A DNA stretch of 64,000 nucleotides. Source: Marinobacter similis (GTDB taxonomy: Bacteria; Pseudomonadota; Gammaproteobacteria; Pseudomonadales; Oleiphilaceae). The notes under the pieces were generated by a model. That model did not search any database. It saw only the letters and a list, made by a program, of their open reading frames with translations, and was not told where the DNA came from. Shown piece by piece: positions 38,979 to 47,940 of this stretch. The stretch lies in the NCBI RefSeq assembly GCF_000830985.1, contig NZ_CP007151.1:2418001-2482000 (forward strand), in the 5' to 3' direction. Every line of letters begins with the position of its first letter. Position 1 is the stretch's first letter. A program made the position numbers and the translations under genes.

Positions 38979-41120
38979 GTGTCGGCAGAGGCTACGGTTG
39001 AGGGTCTGGCGAAAGAGCTCAGTACCTATCTGGATACCAATCGCATCAATCAGGTGCGACGTGCCTACTATTATGCCGAACAGGCCCACGAAGGGCAGAT
39101 GCGCAAAAGCGGTGATCGCTACATCACCCACCCATTGGCCGTTGCCACATCCTGGCCGACCTGAGGCTGGACCATCAGAGCCTGATGGCGGCCATGCTCC
39201 ACGACGTCATTGAAGACACCGGCATTCCCAAGGATGCCCTGGCCGAGCAGTTTGGCGATGACGTGGCCGAGCTGGTCGACGGTGTCAGCAAGCTGACCCA
39301 GATCGAATTCCGGTCCCGGGCTGAAGCCCAGGCGGAAAACTTTCAGAAGATGACCCTTGCCATGGCGCGGGACATCCGGGTTATCCTGGTAAAACTCGCC
39401 GACCGCCTGCACAACATGCGCACCCTGGGCCCCATGCCCTACGAGAAACGTCAGCGCATCGCCACCGAAACCCTGGATATCTACGCCCCCATCGCCAACC
39501 GCCTGGGTATGCATTCCATCTGTACCGAGCTGGAAGACCTGGGCTTTTCCTCGCTTTATCCCATGCGCTCCAAGTACATCTCCAAGGCGGTGGACAAGCT
39601 GCGGGGCAGCCATCGCGAGATCATTGAAGAGATTCGCGGCAAGCTGCAGGAAAAGCTGGAAGAACGTGGCTTGCCCGGGCGCATCCTGGGGCGCGAGAAA
39701 CACCTGAACAGCATCTATAACAAGATGAAGTTCAAACAGAAATCCTTCCATGAAATCATGGACGTGTACGCGTTCCGGATCATTACCGACACCGAGGATG
39801 ACTGTTACCGCATCCTGGGTGCGGTGCACAGCCTGTACAAGCCGCTGCCGGGTCGTTTCAAAGATTACATCGCCATGCCCAAGGCCAACGGCTACCAGTC
39901 CATTCACACCACCTTGTTTGGCATGCACGTGAACATCGAGATCCAGATCCGTACTGAGGAGATGGAGCACATTGCCAACAACGGCATCGCCGCCCATTGG
40001 ATGTACAAGAGCGATCCGAGCAGCGTATCCAACGCCAACCAGGCCCGGGTGGATCGTTGGGTGAAGGGCTGATGGAGATGCGCGAGCGCGCCGATGACTC
40101 CCTGGAGTTTATCGAGCACGTGAAGGTCGATCTGTTCCCGGACGAGATCTATGTCTTCACTCCCAAGGGCAAGATCATGGAACTGCCCAGCGGTGCCACG
40201 CCGGTGGACTTTGCCTACGCCATCCACACCGATATCGGTAACGCTACCGTGGCGTGCCGGATCAACCGGAATCTGAGTTCCCTGAGTCAGCCGCTGCAGA
40301 GTGGGCAGACGGTGGAAGTGATCACAGCGCCGGGCGCCCGGCCGAACCCGGCCTGGCTCAGCTTCGTGGTAACCGGTAAGGCGCGTAGCAGCATTCGCCA
40401 TGTGCTCAAGCATCAGAAGCGGGCGGAATCGCTGGAGCTGGGCAAGACCTTGCTGAAGAAATCCCTGAAAGGCTTTGGTACCCGTCTGGCGGACATCGCC
40501 GATGTGCAGGTTCAGGCCGTGGTCAATCACAACCAGGTCAACAGCCTGGACGACCTGATTGCTGATATTGGCCTGGGCAATCGCATGGCCTACCTGGTAG
40601 CGCGGCAGTTGGTGACCGGCGCCGATTCGCCCCCCATTGCCGAGGTGGCGGAAGAAGTGCACGGCAGCGGCGAGCACAGCCCGGTTACCATTCGTGGTAC
40701 GGAAGGCCTGCTGGTGCGCTTTGCCAGTTGCTGCAAACCCATTCCGGGTGATCCGGTGGTGGGCATGATGGATTCCGGCAAAGGCATGGTGATTCACTCC
40801 GACACCTGCTCCCGCTTGCCGGAAGACGATGAGGCAGGGCCCGCCTGACCCATCTCAAGTGGGCCAAAGACATCGCTGATGAGTTCTCGGTTGAACTCAG
40901 GGTTGAGCTGGAGCGCCAACGCGGTGTGATCGCGGAGGTCGCCAATGCCATCGCGATGGCCGATGGCAACGTCGAGCGTATCAACGTGGAAGAGCAGAAT
41001 GCCAAGTTCAGCATCGTCAGCCTGGTGCTGCATGTAAACGGACGCCGGCACCTGGCACGGGTGATGCGGCGGGTGAAGAACATCCGGGCGGTGACCCACA
41101 TCGGGCGGGTCCGTCACTGA
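38979..41120 (+). CDS. spoT: Bifunctional ppGpp synthetase/hydrolase SpoT (three frameshifts in this assembly)
   Basis: SpoT controls the level of the alarmone (p)ppGpp. It starts with GTG, supported by GGAGG seven bases upstream. The HD hydrolase has [20 protein letters not shown] and the synthetase has [20 protein letters not shown]. Then come the TGS domain ([19 protein letters not shown]) and a C-terminal ACT domain ([20 protein letters not shown]). Missing bases near 39152, 40067 and 40840 join four frames into 714 residues. The HD motif is intact, so hydrolase activity is expected; whether the synthetase is active is not clear from eye. It follows rpoZ and precedes ridA. Confidence 0.93.
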
Positions 41121-41221
41121 TCTGCCCGGTATGGCGAAAGCCATCTCTCCCAACGTCTGGTTGACAGCAGCCGCGCCCAGAGGTGACGATTGGCGTTTTG
41201 GAAGAGAGGAATACCCAAGCC

Positions 41222-41608
41222 ATGACCAACAAATCCGTTATCCAGACTGAAAACGCCCCGCAGGCGATTGGTACCTACTCGCAGGCAGTAAAAGCCGGTG
41301 ACACGGTCTACCTGTCTGGTCAGATTCCGCTGGTGCCAGAAACCATGGAAGTGGTTGCCGGGGATTTTGCCGCCAAGACCCGCCAAGTGTTCGAAAATCT
41401 CAAGGCGGTCTGTGAAGCGGCCGGCGGCGAGCTGAAGGACATCGTCAAGCTCAACATCTACATGACGGACCTCGAGAACTTTGCCACCGTCAATGAGATC
41501 ATGGCGACCTACTTTGAAGAGCCGTATCCGGCCCGCGCTGCCGTTGGTGTTTCAGCGCTGCCCAAAGGCGTGCCGGTTGAGATGGAAGCGGTAATGGTAC
41601 TGACCTGA
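41222..41608 (+). CDS. ridA: RidA family reactive enamine/imine deaminase
   Basis: A complete 128-residue protein that removes toxic enamine intermediates made by PLP enzymes. It has [34 protein letters not shown] with the substrate pocket, [18 protein letters not shown] and the terminal [20 protein letters not shown]; the Arg of PARAAV is the key carboxylate-binding residue. I use the ATG at 41222. It is the last gene of the spoT cluster and ends at a terminator. Confidence 0.92.
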   Translation: MTNKSVIQTENAPQAIGTYSQAVKAGDTVYLSGQIPLVPETMEVVAGDFAAKTRQVFENLKAVCEAAGGELKDIVKLNIYMTDLENFATVNEIMATYFEEPYPARAAVGVSALPKGVPVEMEAVMVLT

Positions 41609-41638
41609 AGCCCTGGGCCTAGCCTCGGAATCAGTGAG

Positions 41639-41667
41639 AAAAAGGCGGCTTCGGCCGCCTTTTTTTG
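41639..41667. terminator. Bidirectional rho-independent terminator
   Basis: AAAAAGGCGG-CTTCGG-CCGCCTTTTTTT, between ridA and the convergent epimerase-like gene. Confidence 0.9.
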
Positions 41668-41692
41668 TGGCTGTTGCCCGGCTATCGATTGG

Positions 41693-42553
41693 TTATCGCC
41701 CGGCGATCATGGCTCGGTAGCCGGCCCGGAAGTCCGGGAACCGGAACTCGAAACCGCTCTCCAGCAGGCGCTGGTTGCGGCACCGCTTGCTGCCCGCGCG
41801 TCCACCAGTGCGGGCGTCCTCCACCGGTGACGCACACTCGATGTGTGCCTGTACCCACTCAACCACCTCGTCTAATCGCACTGGTTCGCTGTCGCTGGCG
41901 ACATAGAGCGCTTCCAATGGCTCGCCGGCCAGTGCCTTGAGGGCCAGATGTTGAATCACTCGGGCGGCGTCGTCTTCATGGATGCGGTTGGTGAACGGCG
42001 CGGGTTTTTTGGGCGCCATTCGCCCGGCTATAACCTCGTCCAGAAACCTTTGCCGGGTGGGACCGTAGATGCCGCTGAACCGCACGATAGTTGCCGGGTG
42101 TCCGCTGTCCAGGGCCGTGCGCTCACCCGCCAGAATCTGTTCACCGCTGAAGCGACCGGGCTGTGCCGGGCTGGTTTCGTCTAACCAGCTGTCATCATCC
42201 TGGGAGTAGACGCTGGTGCTGCTGATGAAGACAAGGCGTGCCAGTGGCTGGCCCTTGACTACATCCAGCAGGTTTGAAAGCCCATTGACGTAGGCATCCT
42301 GATAGCCCTGTTCGTCGTAACTGGCGGGAGTCAGACAATAGACGATAAGGTCGAGGTTTTCCGGCACCGCTTTTTCGAGGGACTCCGGTGCCATCAGGTC
42401 GGCTTTTACACCCTGGATACCAGCCGGAACCTGAGCCGGATTTCGGCGCAATCCGAACACGGTTGCCGAGTCGCTGAGCAGGCTGGCAATGGCGCCCCCG
42501 AGTTTGCCACAGCCGGCCACCAGAATCCGGGGCGTGTTGGTGCGTTCAGTCAT
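41693..42553 (-). CDS. NAD-dependent epimerase/dehydratase-like SDR protein
   Basis: An extended-SDR protein of about 286 residues. The N terminus has an unusual glycine loop ILVAGCGKLGGAIASLLS in place of the common GxxGxxG spacing, as seen in the YeeZ subgroup. LVFISSTSVYSQDDDSWLDE near residue 105 holds the catalytic Ser/Tyr area, and IVRFSGIYGPTRQRFLDEV follows. The substrate is unknown. Several ATGs (42553, 42559, 42571) are close together; none has a strong ribosome site. It is divergent from oxyR. Confidence 0.75.
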   Translation of the reverse strand: MTERTNTPRILVAGCGKLGGAIASLLSDSATVFGLRRNPAQVPAGIQGVKADLMAPESLEKAVPENLDLIVYCLTPASYDEQGYQDAYVNGLSNLLDVVKGQPLARLVFISSTSVYSQDDDSWLDETSPAQPGRFSGEQILAGERTALDSGHPATIVRFSGIYGPTRQRFLDEVIAGRMAPKKPAPFTNRIHEDDAARVIQHLALKALAGEPLEALYVASDSEPVRLDEVVEWVQAHIECASPVEDARTGGRAGSKRCRNQRLLESGFEFRFPDFRAGYRAMIAGR

Positions 42554-42635
42554 TGCCATAGACAATCTCAATCCTTATGCTTGAACCCATAAATTCGTGA
42601 ACCATTGCCCCGTATCCACCTGACCGGAGCTCACC

Positions 42636-43595
42636 ATGACTCTCACCGAGTTACGATACGTCGTTACGCTTGCCCGCGAAAGGCATTTTGGCCGTGCGGC
42701 CGAGCGCTGCCATGTCAGCCAGCCGACACTCAGTGTGGCCGTTAAGAAGCTCGAAGACGAGCTGGGTATTCCGCTGTTCGAGCGGAGTAAAAGCAGTATC
42801 CGGGTCACCGAAACCGGGCAGCGGATCATTGAGCAGGCGCAGCGGGTGCTGGACCAGGTCGGGGTGATCAAGGACATGGCCCAGGACGGAAAAAATCAGC
42901 TGAATTCCGCGCTGAAAGTCGGGGCTATCTACACCATCGGTCCCTACCTGTTCCCTCATCTCCTGCCGGAATTGCGGCGCGCGGCACCGCAGATGCCCTT
43001 GTACATTGAAGAGAACTACACGGCCACGCTGCGGCAGAAGCTGCGCCAGTCCGAGCTGGACGCCATTATCATAGCGTTGCCGTTCGAAGAACCGGAAGTG
43101 CTGACCCTGCCACTTTACGACGAGCCCTTCGTGGTGCTGCTGCCGGCCGGGCACCCGCTGGCCGAGAAGGATGAGCTGACCGCTGAAGAGCTGGCCAAGG
43201 AGCAGTTGCTGTTGCTTGGGCCGGGTCACTGTTTCCGGGATCAGGTGCTGGAATCCTGTCCGCCCCTGGTTGAGGCCGTAACCCGCCGTGTTGATGTCGA
43301 CTCTCCGGCGCTGGTGACTGAGGGCAGTTCGCTGGAAACCATTCGTCACATGGTGGCGTCGGGGCTTGGGATCACGGTACTGCCACTGTCGGCGGCGACG
43401 GCCATGCAATACCACGAAGACATCCTGGCGGTGCGGCGTTTTGCCCCGCCGGTACCCTTCCGCACGGTTGCTCTGGCCTGGCGGGTGACTTTCCCGCGGC
43501 CCAAGGCCATCGACATTCTGTCGCTGGCGGCCAGCCAGTGCCGGGTCATCGAAAAAGCCAAGACGGATACCCCGGCCGTGGCCGAGAGCGCCTGA
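42636..43595 (+). CDS. oxyR: Peroxide-responsive regulator OxyR (LysR family)
   Basis: A 319-residue LysR-type activator of peroxide defence genes. The winged helix-turn-helix is TLTELRYVVTLARERHFGRA through RCHVSQPTLSVAVKKLEDEL. The sensor cysteines lie eight residues apart in GPGHCFRDQVLESC, near positions 199 and 208, the pair that forms the redox disulfide in OxyR. The threonine-rich pocket region (ALPFEEPEVL) also matches. It is directly upstream of recG (7 bases between), as in Pseudomonas, where both are cotranscribed. Confidence 0.93.
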   Translation: MTLTELRYVVTLARERHFGRAAERCHVSQPTLSVAVKKLEDELGIPLFERSKSSIRVTETGQRIIEQAQRVLDQVGVIKDMAQDGKNQLNSALKVGAIYTIGPYLFPHLLPELRRAAPQMPLYIEENYTATLRQKLRQSELDAIIIALPFEEPEVLTLPLYDEPFVVLLPAGHPLAEKDELTAEELAKEQLLLLGPGHCFRDQVLESCPPLVEAVTRRVDVDSPALVTEGSSLETIRHMVASGLGITVLPLSAATAMQYHEDILAVRRFAPPVPFRTVALAWRVTFPRPKAIDILSLAASQCRVIEKAKTDTPAVAESA

Positions 43596-43602
43596 GTCCT
43601 GC

Positions 43603-45633
43603 ATGACGTCGCTGGATGACATCTCGGTTACCCAGCTCAAGGGCGTAGGCAGCGCCCTGGCCGAAAAGCTGGGTAAGCTGGGTATAGCCTCGCTTCAGGA
43701 CCTGCTGTTCCATCTGCCGCACCGGTACGAGGACCGCACCCGGGTGGTGGCCATGGGCAATCTCAGAATTGGCGACGTGGCCGTGGTGGAAGGTGAGGTC
43801 ATGAAGGCCGACCTGGTGATGGGGCGTCGCCGCAGTCTGCAGGTTACCCTCAAGGACAACAGCGGCTTTCTGGTAATGCGGTTTTTCCACTTTAACGCCG
43901 CCCAGAAAAACCAGCTGACCCCGGGCGCCCGGGTACGCTGCTTCGGTGAAGTCCGCCCGGGCCGTGCCGGTTACGAGTTCTACCACCCTGAATACCAGGT
44001 TGATCCACCGCCGATGCCGGCGGAAGGCCAGGCCACGCTGACGCCGGTCTATCCCCTTACCGAAGGCATTCAGCAGCCGCGAGTGCGGGCACTGTGTCAG
44101 CAGGCGCTGGGTTATCTGCAGCGTTATCCGATTCGGGACTGGTTGCCGTCATCATTGCTGGCGGATTATCAGTTGCCAGGTATCAGCGATGCGGTTCAGC
44201 TGGTGCATTCGCCTCCAGCCGACGCGCCGGTGCATCTGTTGATGGAAGGCCGGCATCCGGCCCAGCAGCGGCTGGTGATGGAAGAGTTGCTCGCGCATCA
44301 GCTCAGCCTGCTGCAGGTGCGGGAACAGATTCAGGCCCGGGAAGCGCTGCCGCTGTTGCCCACCGGCGATTTACCCGATCAATTTCTCGACTCCTTACCC
44401 TTTCAGTTGACCGGGGCCCAGCGCCACGTGATGACCGACATTCGTCAGGATTTGAGCCAGCCGCTGCCGATGTTGCGACTGGTCCAGGGCGATGTCGGTT
44501 CCGGTAAAACCGTGGTGGCGGCGCTGGCGGCGCTGCAGGCGATTGCCGCGGGTGCCCAGGTGGCGCTGATGGCGCCGACTGAAATCCTTGCTGAACAGCA
44601 TTATCAGAACTTCCGTGGCTGGCTTGAGCCACTGGGTATCGAGCTGGCGTGGCTGTCTGGCAAGGTAAAAGGCAAGGCGAGACAGCAGGCGTTGGACGCA
44701 GTCCAGTCGGGGTCGGCTGCGGTGGTGATCGGCACCCACGCTCTGTTCCAGAACGACGTGGTTTTTGATCGTCTGGCATTGGTCATTGTTGATGAGCAAC
44801 ACCGATTCGGCGTGCATCAGCGCCTGGCGTTGCGGGAGAAAGGTGTAGGTGGCTCGCTTGCGCCACACCAGCTGATCATGACCGCGACCCCCATTCCCAG
44901 AACCCTGGCCATGAGTGCCTACGCTGATCTGGATACGTCGGTGATCGACGAGCTGCCGCCCGGGCGCAAGCCCATCGAGACCATCGTTATCCCCGATAGT
45001 CGTCGGGAAGACGTTATCGGTCGTGTTCGCAGTGCCTGCAACGAGGGACGCCAGGCCTATTGGGTATGCACCCTGATTGAGGAATCTGAGGCCTTGCAAT
45101 GCCAGGCCGCGGAAGTGACCGCGCAGGAGTTGACGGAGCGGCTGCCAGATCTCAAGGTGGGGCTGGTCCATGGTCGCCTGAAAGCGGTGGAAAAAGCCGC
45201 GGTGATGGAACAGTTCAAGAATGGCGAGCTGGATCTGCTGGTGGCGACCACGGTTATTGAGGTTGGCGTCGATGTTCCGAACGCCTCTCTGATCATTATT
45301 GAAAACCCGGAACGCCTTGGCCTGGCACAGCTGCATCAGTTACGGGGGCGAGTAGGGCGAGGTGAGCAGGCCAGTTTTTGTGTTTTGATGTACCACCCAC
45401 CCCTGTCCAATAATGGTAAAGCGAGATTGCAGGCGCTGCGGGACAGTCAGGACGGTTTCGTCATTGCCGAAAAGGATCTCGAGATCCGCGGCCCGGGCGA
45501 GGTGTTGGGTACCAGACAGACCGGCATGATGCAGTTCCGGCTGGCGGACTTTGAACGGGATAAGGGCTGGATTGAGCCGGTGCGGGAAATGGCGCCGGCC
45601 TTGATGGGCGACCGGCAGCGGGTCGACGCCTGA
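43603..45633 (+). CDS. recG: ATP-dependent DNA helicase RecG
   Basis: A complete 676-residue fork-reversal helicase. The N-terminal wedge domain has LQDLLFHLPHRYEDRTRV. The helicase core has Walker A LVQGDVGSGKTVVAALAAL near 295, ALMAPTEILAEQHYQNF, the DEQH box VDEQHRFGVHQR, and motif III MTATPIPRTLAMS. ATTVIEVGVDVPNASLIII and QLHQLRGRVGRG (motifs V and VI) and the C-terminal hook follow. Its frame is intact, unlike many neighbours. It begins seven bases after oxyR. Confidence 0.95.
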   Translation: MTSLDDISVTQLKGVGSALAEKLGKLGIASLQDLLFHLPHRYEDRTRVVAMGNLRIGDVAVVEGEVMKADLVMGRRRSLQVTLKDNSGFLVMRFFHFNAAQKNQLTPGARVRCFGEVRPGRAGYEFYHPEYQVDPPPMPAEGQATLTPVYPLTEGIQQPRVRALCQQALGYLQRYPIRDWLPSSLLADYQLPGISDAVQLVHSPPADAPVHLLMEGRHPAQQRLVMEELLAHQLSLLQVREQIQAREALPLLPTGDLPDQFLDSLPFQLTGAQRHVMTDIRQDLSQPLPMLRLVQGDVGSGKTVVAALAALQAIAAGAQVALMAPTEILAEQHYQNFRGWLEPLGIELAWLSGKVKGKARQQALDAVQSGSAAVVIGTHALFQNDVVFDRLALVIVDEQHRFGVHQRLALREKGVGGSLAPHQLIMTATPIPRTLAMSAYADLDTSVIDELPPGRKPIETIVIPDSRREDVIGRVRSACNEGRQAYWVCTLIEESEALQCQAAEVTAQELTERLPDLKVGLVHGRLKAVEKAAVMEQFKNGELDLLVATTVIEVGVDVPNASLIIIENPERLGLAQLHQLRGRVGRGEQASFCVLMYHPPLSNNGKARLQALRDSQDGFVIAEKDLEIRGPGEVLGTRQTGMMQFRLADFERDKGWIEPVREMAPALMGDRQRVDA

Positions 45634-45761
45634 TCCGACGGTGGCTGGGCGAAAAAATACGCTACGGCGACGTGTGACCGCGCGCCTTGCCCTATACTGA
45701 CTCAGACTTTTCAAGGAAAGGGCCGCGTGTCGGCCTTTAGCAACAACCGGGAGCAAACACT

Positions 45762-47126
45762 ATGGAACTACCTGTCGCAGTCCAGCAGGCACTTGGGGCT
45801 TCCGCTTCGGGAGTGTCGCTGCGCAACGCAAGCCAGGCGAACGGAGAAGAACTCCTGCGCATGGCTTTGCTGAGCGACACGGACGGTAACCTCCAGGTGA
45901 TTTGCCGGAAACACGATCTGATCGATCTGGAAGCACTTAACAAGCGTCTGGGTCGCGATTTCCGGCTGATGAAGCGCCGCGAACAGGTTCGAGTCCGTGA
46001 GCGGGCTGGTTTGAAGGAACTGCCGGCCCTGCCATCTCTCACCGGTTGGCCGACCATAGTCGACAGCCGGGTTGACGACATGTCCGCTGTTGCCCTGGAG
46101 TTAGAAGAGCACGATCTCGCGATGGTCATGCCCGGTGCCGACTTTCGGGCGTTAACCAGTAAAGCCGAGCGCTGGAGTTTCACCACAGACCCGCAATCCA
46201 TCGAGGTTAATCTTGATGACAGCGAGCGGGACCGGGAACAGCTGCACACCGCACTAAAGAAGTTTACCAGCGTACGCATCCAACAGCGCCTGGAAGACAC
46301 CCTTGAGCTGCCGCCGTTGCCGGAGACCGCGCAGCGCATTATTCATCTGCGGGTGAACCCGAATGCAGTCATGGGCGACCTGGTGGACATCGTTGAAAGC
46401 GATCCCAGTCTGGCGGCGCAAGTGGTTAGCTGGGCCTCGTCCTCGTTTTACGCAGCCGCAGGGCAGGTTCGTTCAGTCCATGATGCGGTGTCCCGGGTAT
46501 TGGGCTTCGACCTGGTGATGAACCTGGCCATGGGACTGTCTCTGGGGCGCGCGCTGAAACAACCCCAGGATCACCCGGAAGGCTACGTGGATTACTGGCA
46601 GCAGGCGATCTGGCAGGCCCAGTCAGCCGGGGTGCTCGCCAGCATGATGCCGAGAGGGCAGCGACCGTATTTTGGTCTGGCCTATCTGGCCGGGTTGCTG
46701 CACAACTTTGGTCATCTGGTGCTGGCCCATGTGTTTCCGCCTCACTTCACGCTGGTGTGTCGCTCGCTGGAGGTAAACCCGGACATTGATTCGTCAGTGA
46801 CCGAGCAATACCTACTGGGCATTACCCGGGAACAGATTGCGGCCCAGCTGATGGAGAATTGGGGCATGCCCGATGAGGTCACCCTGGCCATCCGCTTCCA
46901 GAAGAACCCGGCCTACGATGGCGAATGTCAGGTCTATGCCAAGTTGCTCTGGCTCGGACGTCAGCTGCTGACCGCTCGCGGTGTCGCGCTGGGCGCGGGT
47001 GAAGTGGTGCCGCAATCGTTCTATGACGAATTGGGATTGGATCGGGATGCGGTCGAGGCACAATTTGATGAGCTGGTCAGCAGTAAGGACAGCATCATGG
47101 CCATGGCCGGGATGATGAGTCCCTGA
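45762..47126 (+). CDS. Aminoacyl-tRNA deacylase-like plus HDOD domain protein
   Basis: A 454-residue two-domain protein. Residues 1-150 resemble the YbaK/ProX deacylase domain (GLKELPALPSLTGWPTIVDS; AMVMPGADFRALT). Residues 180-450 form an HDOD domain, with LPPLPETAQRIIHLRVNPNA, LVDIVESDPSLAAQVVSWAS and LAGLLHNFGHLVLAHVFPPH. HDOD domains are HD-like but usually lack catalysis and act in signalling. The pair of domains is a known architecture, but its job is not known. It stands alone 128 bases after recG. Confidence 0.75.
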   Translation: MELPVAVQQALGASASGVSLRNASQANGEELLRMALLSDTDGNLQVICRKHDLIDLEALNKRLGRDFRLMKRREQVRVRERAGLKELPALPSLTGWPTIVDSRVDDMSAVALELEEHDLAMVMPGADFRALTSKAERWSFTTDPQSIEVNLDDSERDREQLHTALKKFTSVRIQQRLEDTLELPPLPETAQRIIHLRVNPNAVMGDLVDIVESDPSLAAQVVSWASSSFYAAAGQVRSVHDAVSRVLGFDLVMNLAMGLSLGRALKQPQDHPEGYVDYWQQAIWQAQSAGVLASMMPRGQRPYFGLAYLAGLLHNFGHLVLAHVFPPHFTLVCRSLEVNPDIDSSVTEQYLLGITREQIAAQLMENWGMPDEVTLAIRFQKNPAYDGECQVYAKLLWLGRQLLTARGVALGAGEVVPQSFYDELGLDRDAVEAQFDELVSSKDSIMAMAGMMSP

Positions 47127-47456
47127 GTTACTGCCTTCCCTTTTTCCCGCCAAAAAAGAGCCGGCCCTAAGGCCGGCAAGCTCACCCGCTTGTTGCAGTG
47201 TCGTCCAAACTTATCAGGAGAAAACAACAAAGAGCCGTTGCCGTCGCAGATTAAGGCAGCGCTCTTGTTTTCAATTTAGTCAAAGCAGCCGAAAAGAAAA
47301 GTCATCGGTGGTGATTTGGGGAAATTGAGACGAGCGTCACAGTTTTCGAGGCGCTTAACCGGTTGATTCGATAACGAAACAACCGGCCGCATTCAGTTTG
47401 TGTTTTACAAAAATTTACAAAATCCGGTGAGTGCGGCTCGGGCATCGACCTGGCGT
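47127..47456. other. Gene-free stretch with one hairpin
   Basis: About 330 bases between a plus-strand and a minus-strand gene ending toward each other. Apart from the GC-rich hairpin at 47152-47184 I see nothing that looks coding or structured; the right half is AT-richer than the surroundings. Confidence 0.5.
47152..47184 (-). terminator. Rho-independent terminator, minus direction
   Basis: GCCGGCC / GGGCCGGC stem followed on the minus strand by TCTTTTTT. It would end transcripts coming from the DUF2489 gene, although 270 bases past its stop. Confidence 0.6.
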
Positions 47457-47921
47457 TCAGCTGGCGTCGAAGGGGTGGTGGCGAATGGCGGTCGCGGCTC
47501 GCTTGATCTCTTCCGCATGAGCCTTTTCCACCTCAAACCGCTCTTTGTCCATCTTTTCCACAAAGCGGGTATCGGTGTCCTGCCGGGCCTGGTGCGTCGG
47601 CATGTGTTTCAGCTTCTCGTGCACGTCCTGGAACACCGAAAACGGCGGCTGCTCCAGCAGTTCTGGCGCCACGTGATCAAGCAGGCCCTTAAGTCGGAGA
47701 CACGCCTCGGAATACTCAACCTGGTCCGATTCCACGGCCATGGCAATCACCTGAATACTCGAGATCATGTCCTCGCGTCGCTTCTGATTGAACGCATCGG
47801 CCTTTTCCTGGCGACGGCGGCTTTCAGAAAGGGTATTAGTCTGGCGTCGGATAAATGCCAGCAGCAAGGCGATGGCAATTACGCCGACAATAATCAGGGT
47901 CCACTGCAGCCACTGGGGCAT
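47457..47921 (-). CDS. DUF2489 membrane-anchored protein
   Basis: A 154-residue protein with one N-terminal transmembrane helix (LQWTLIIVGVIAIALLLAFI) followed by a cytoplasmic-facing charged helical domain. The block ISSIQVIAMAVESDQVEYSE and ACLRLKGLLDHVAPELL is characteristic of DUF2489. Function unknown. It starts 19 bases after the molybdopterin oxidoreductase gene, on the same strand, and may be cotranscribed with it. Confidence 0.78.
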   Translation of the reverse strand: MPQWLQWTLIIVGVIAIALLLAFIRRQTNTLSESRRRQEKADAFNQKRREDMISSIQVIAMAVESDQVEYSEACLRLKGLLDHVAPELLEQPPFSVFQDVHEKLKHMPTHQARQDTDTRFVEKMDKERFEVEKAHAEEIKRAATAIRHHPFDAS

Positions 47922-47940
47922 TCTCGTCTCCTCGTCCGGG

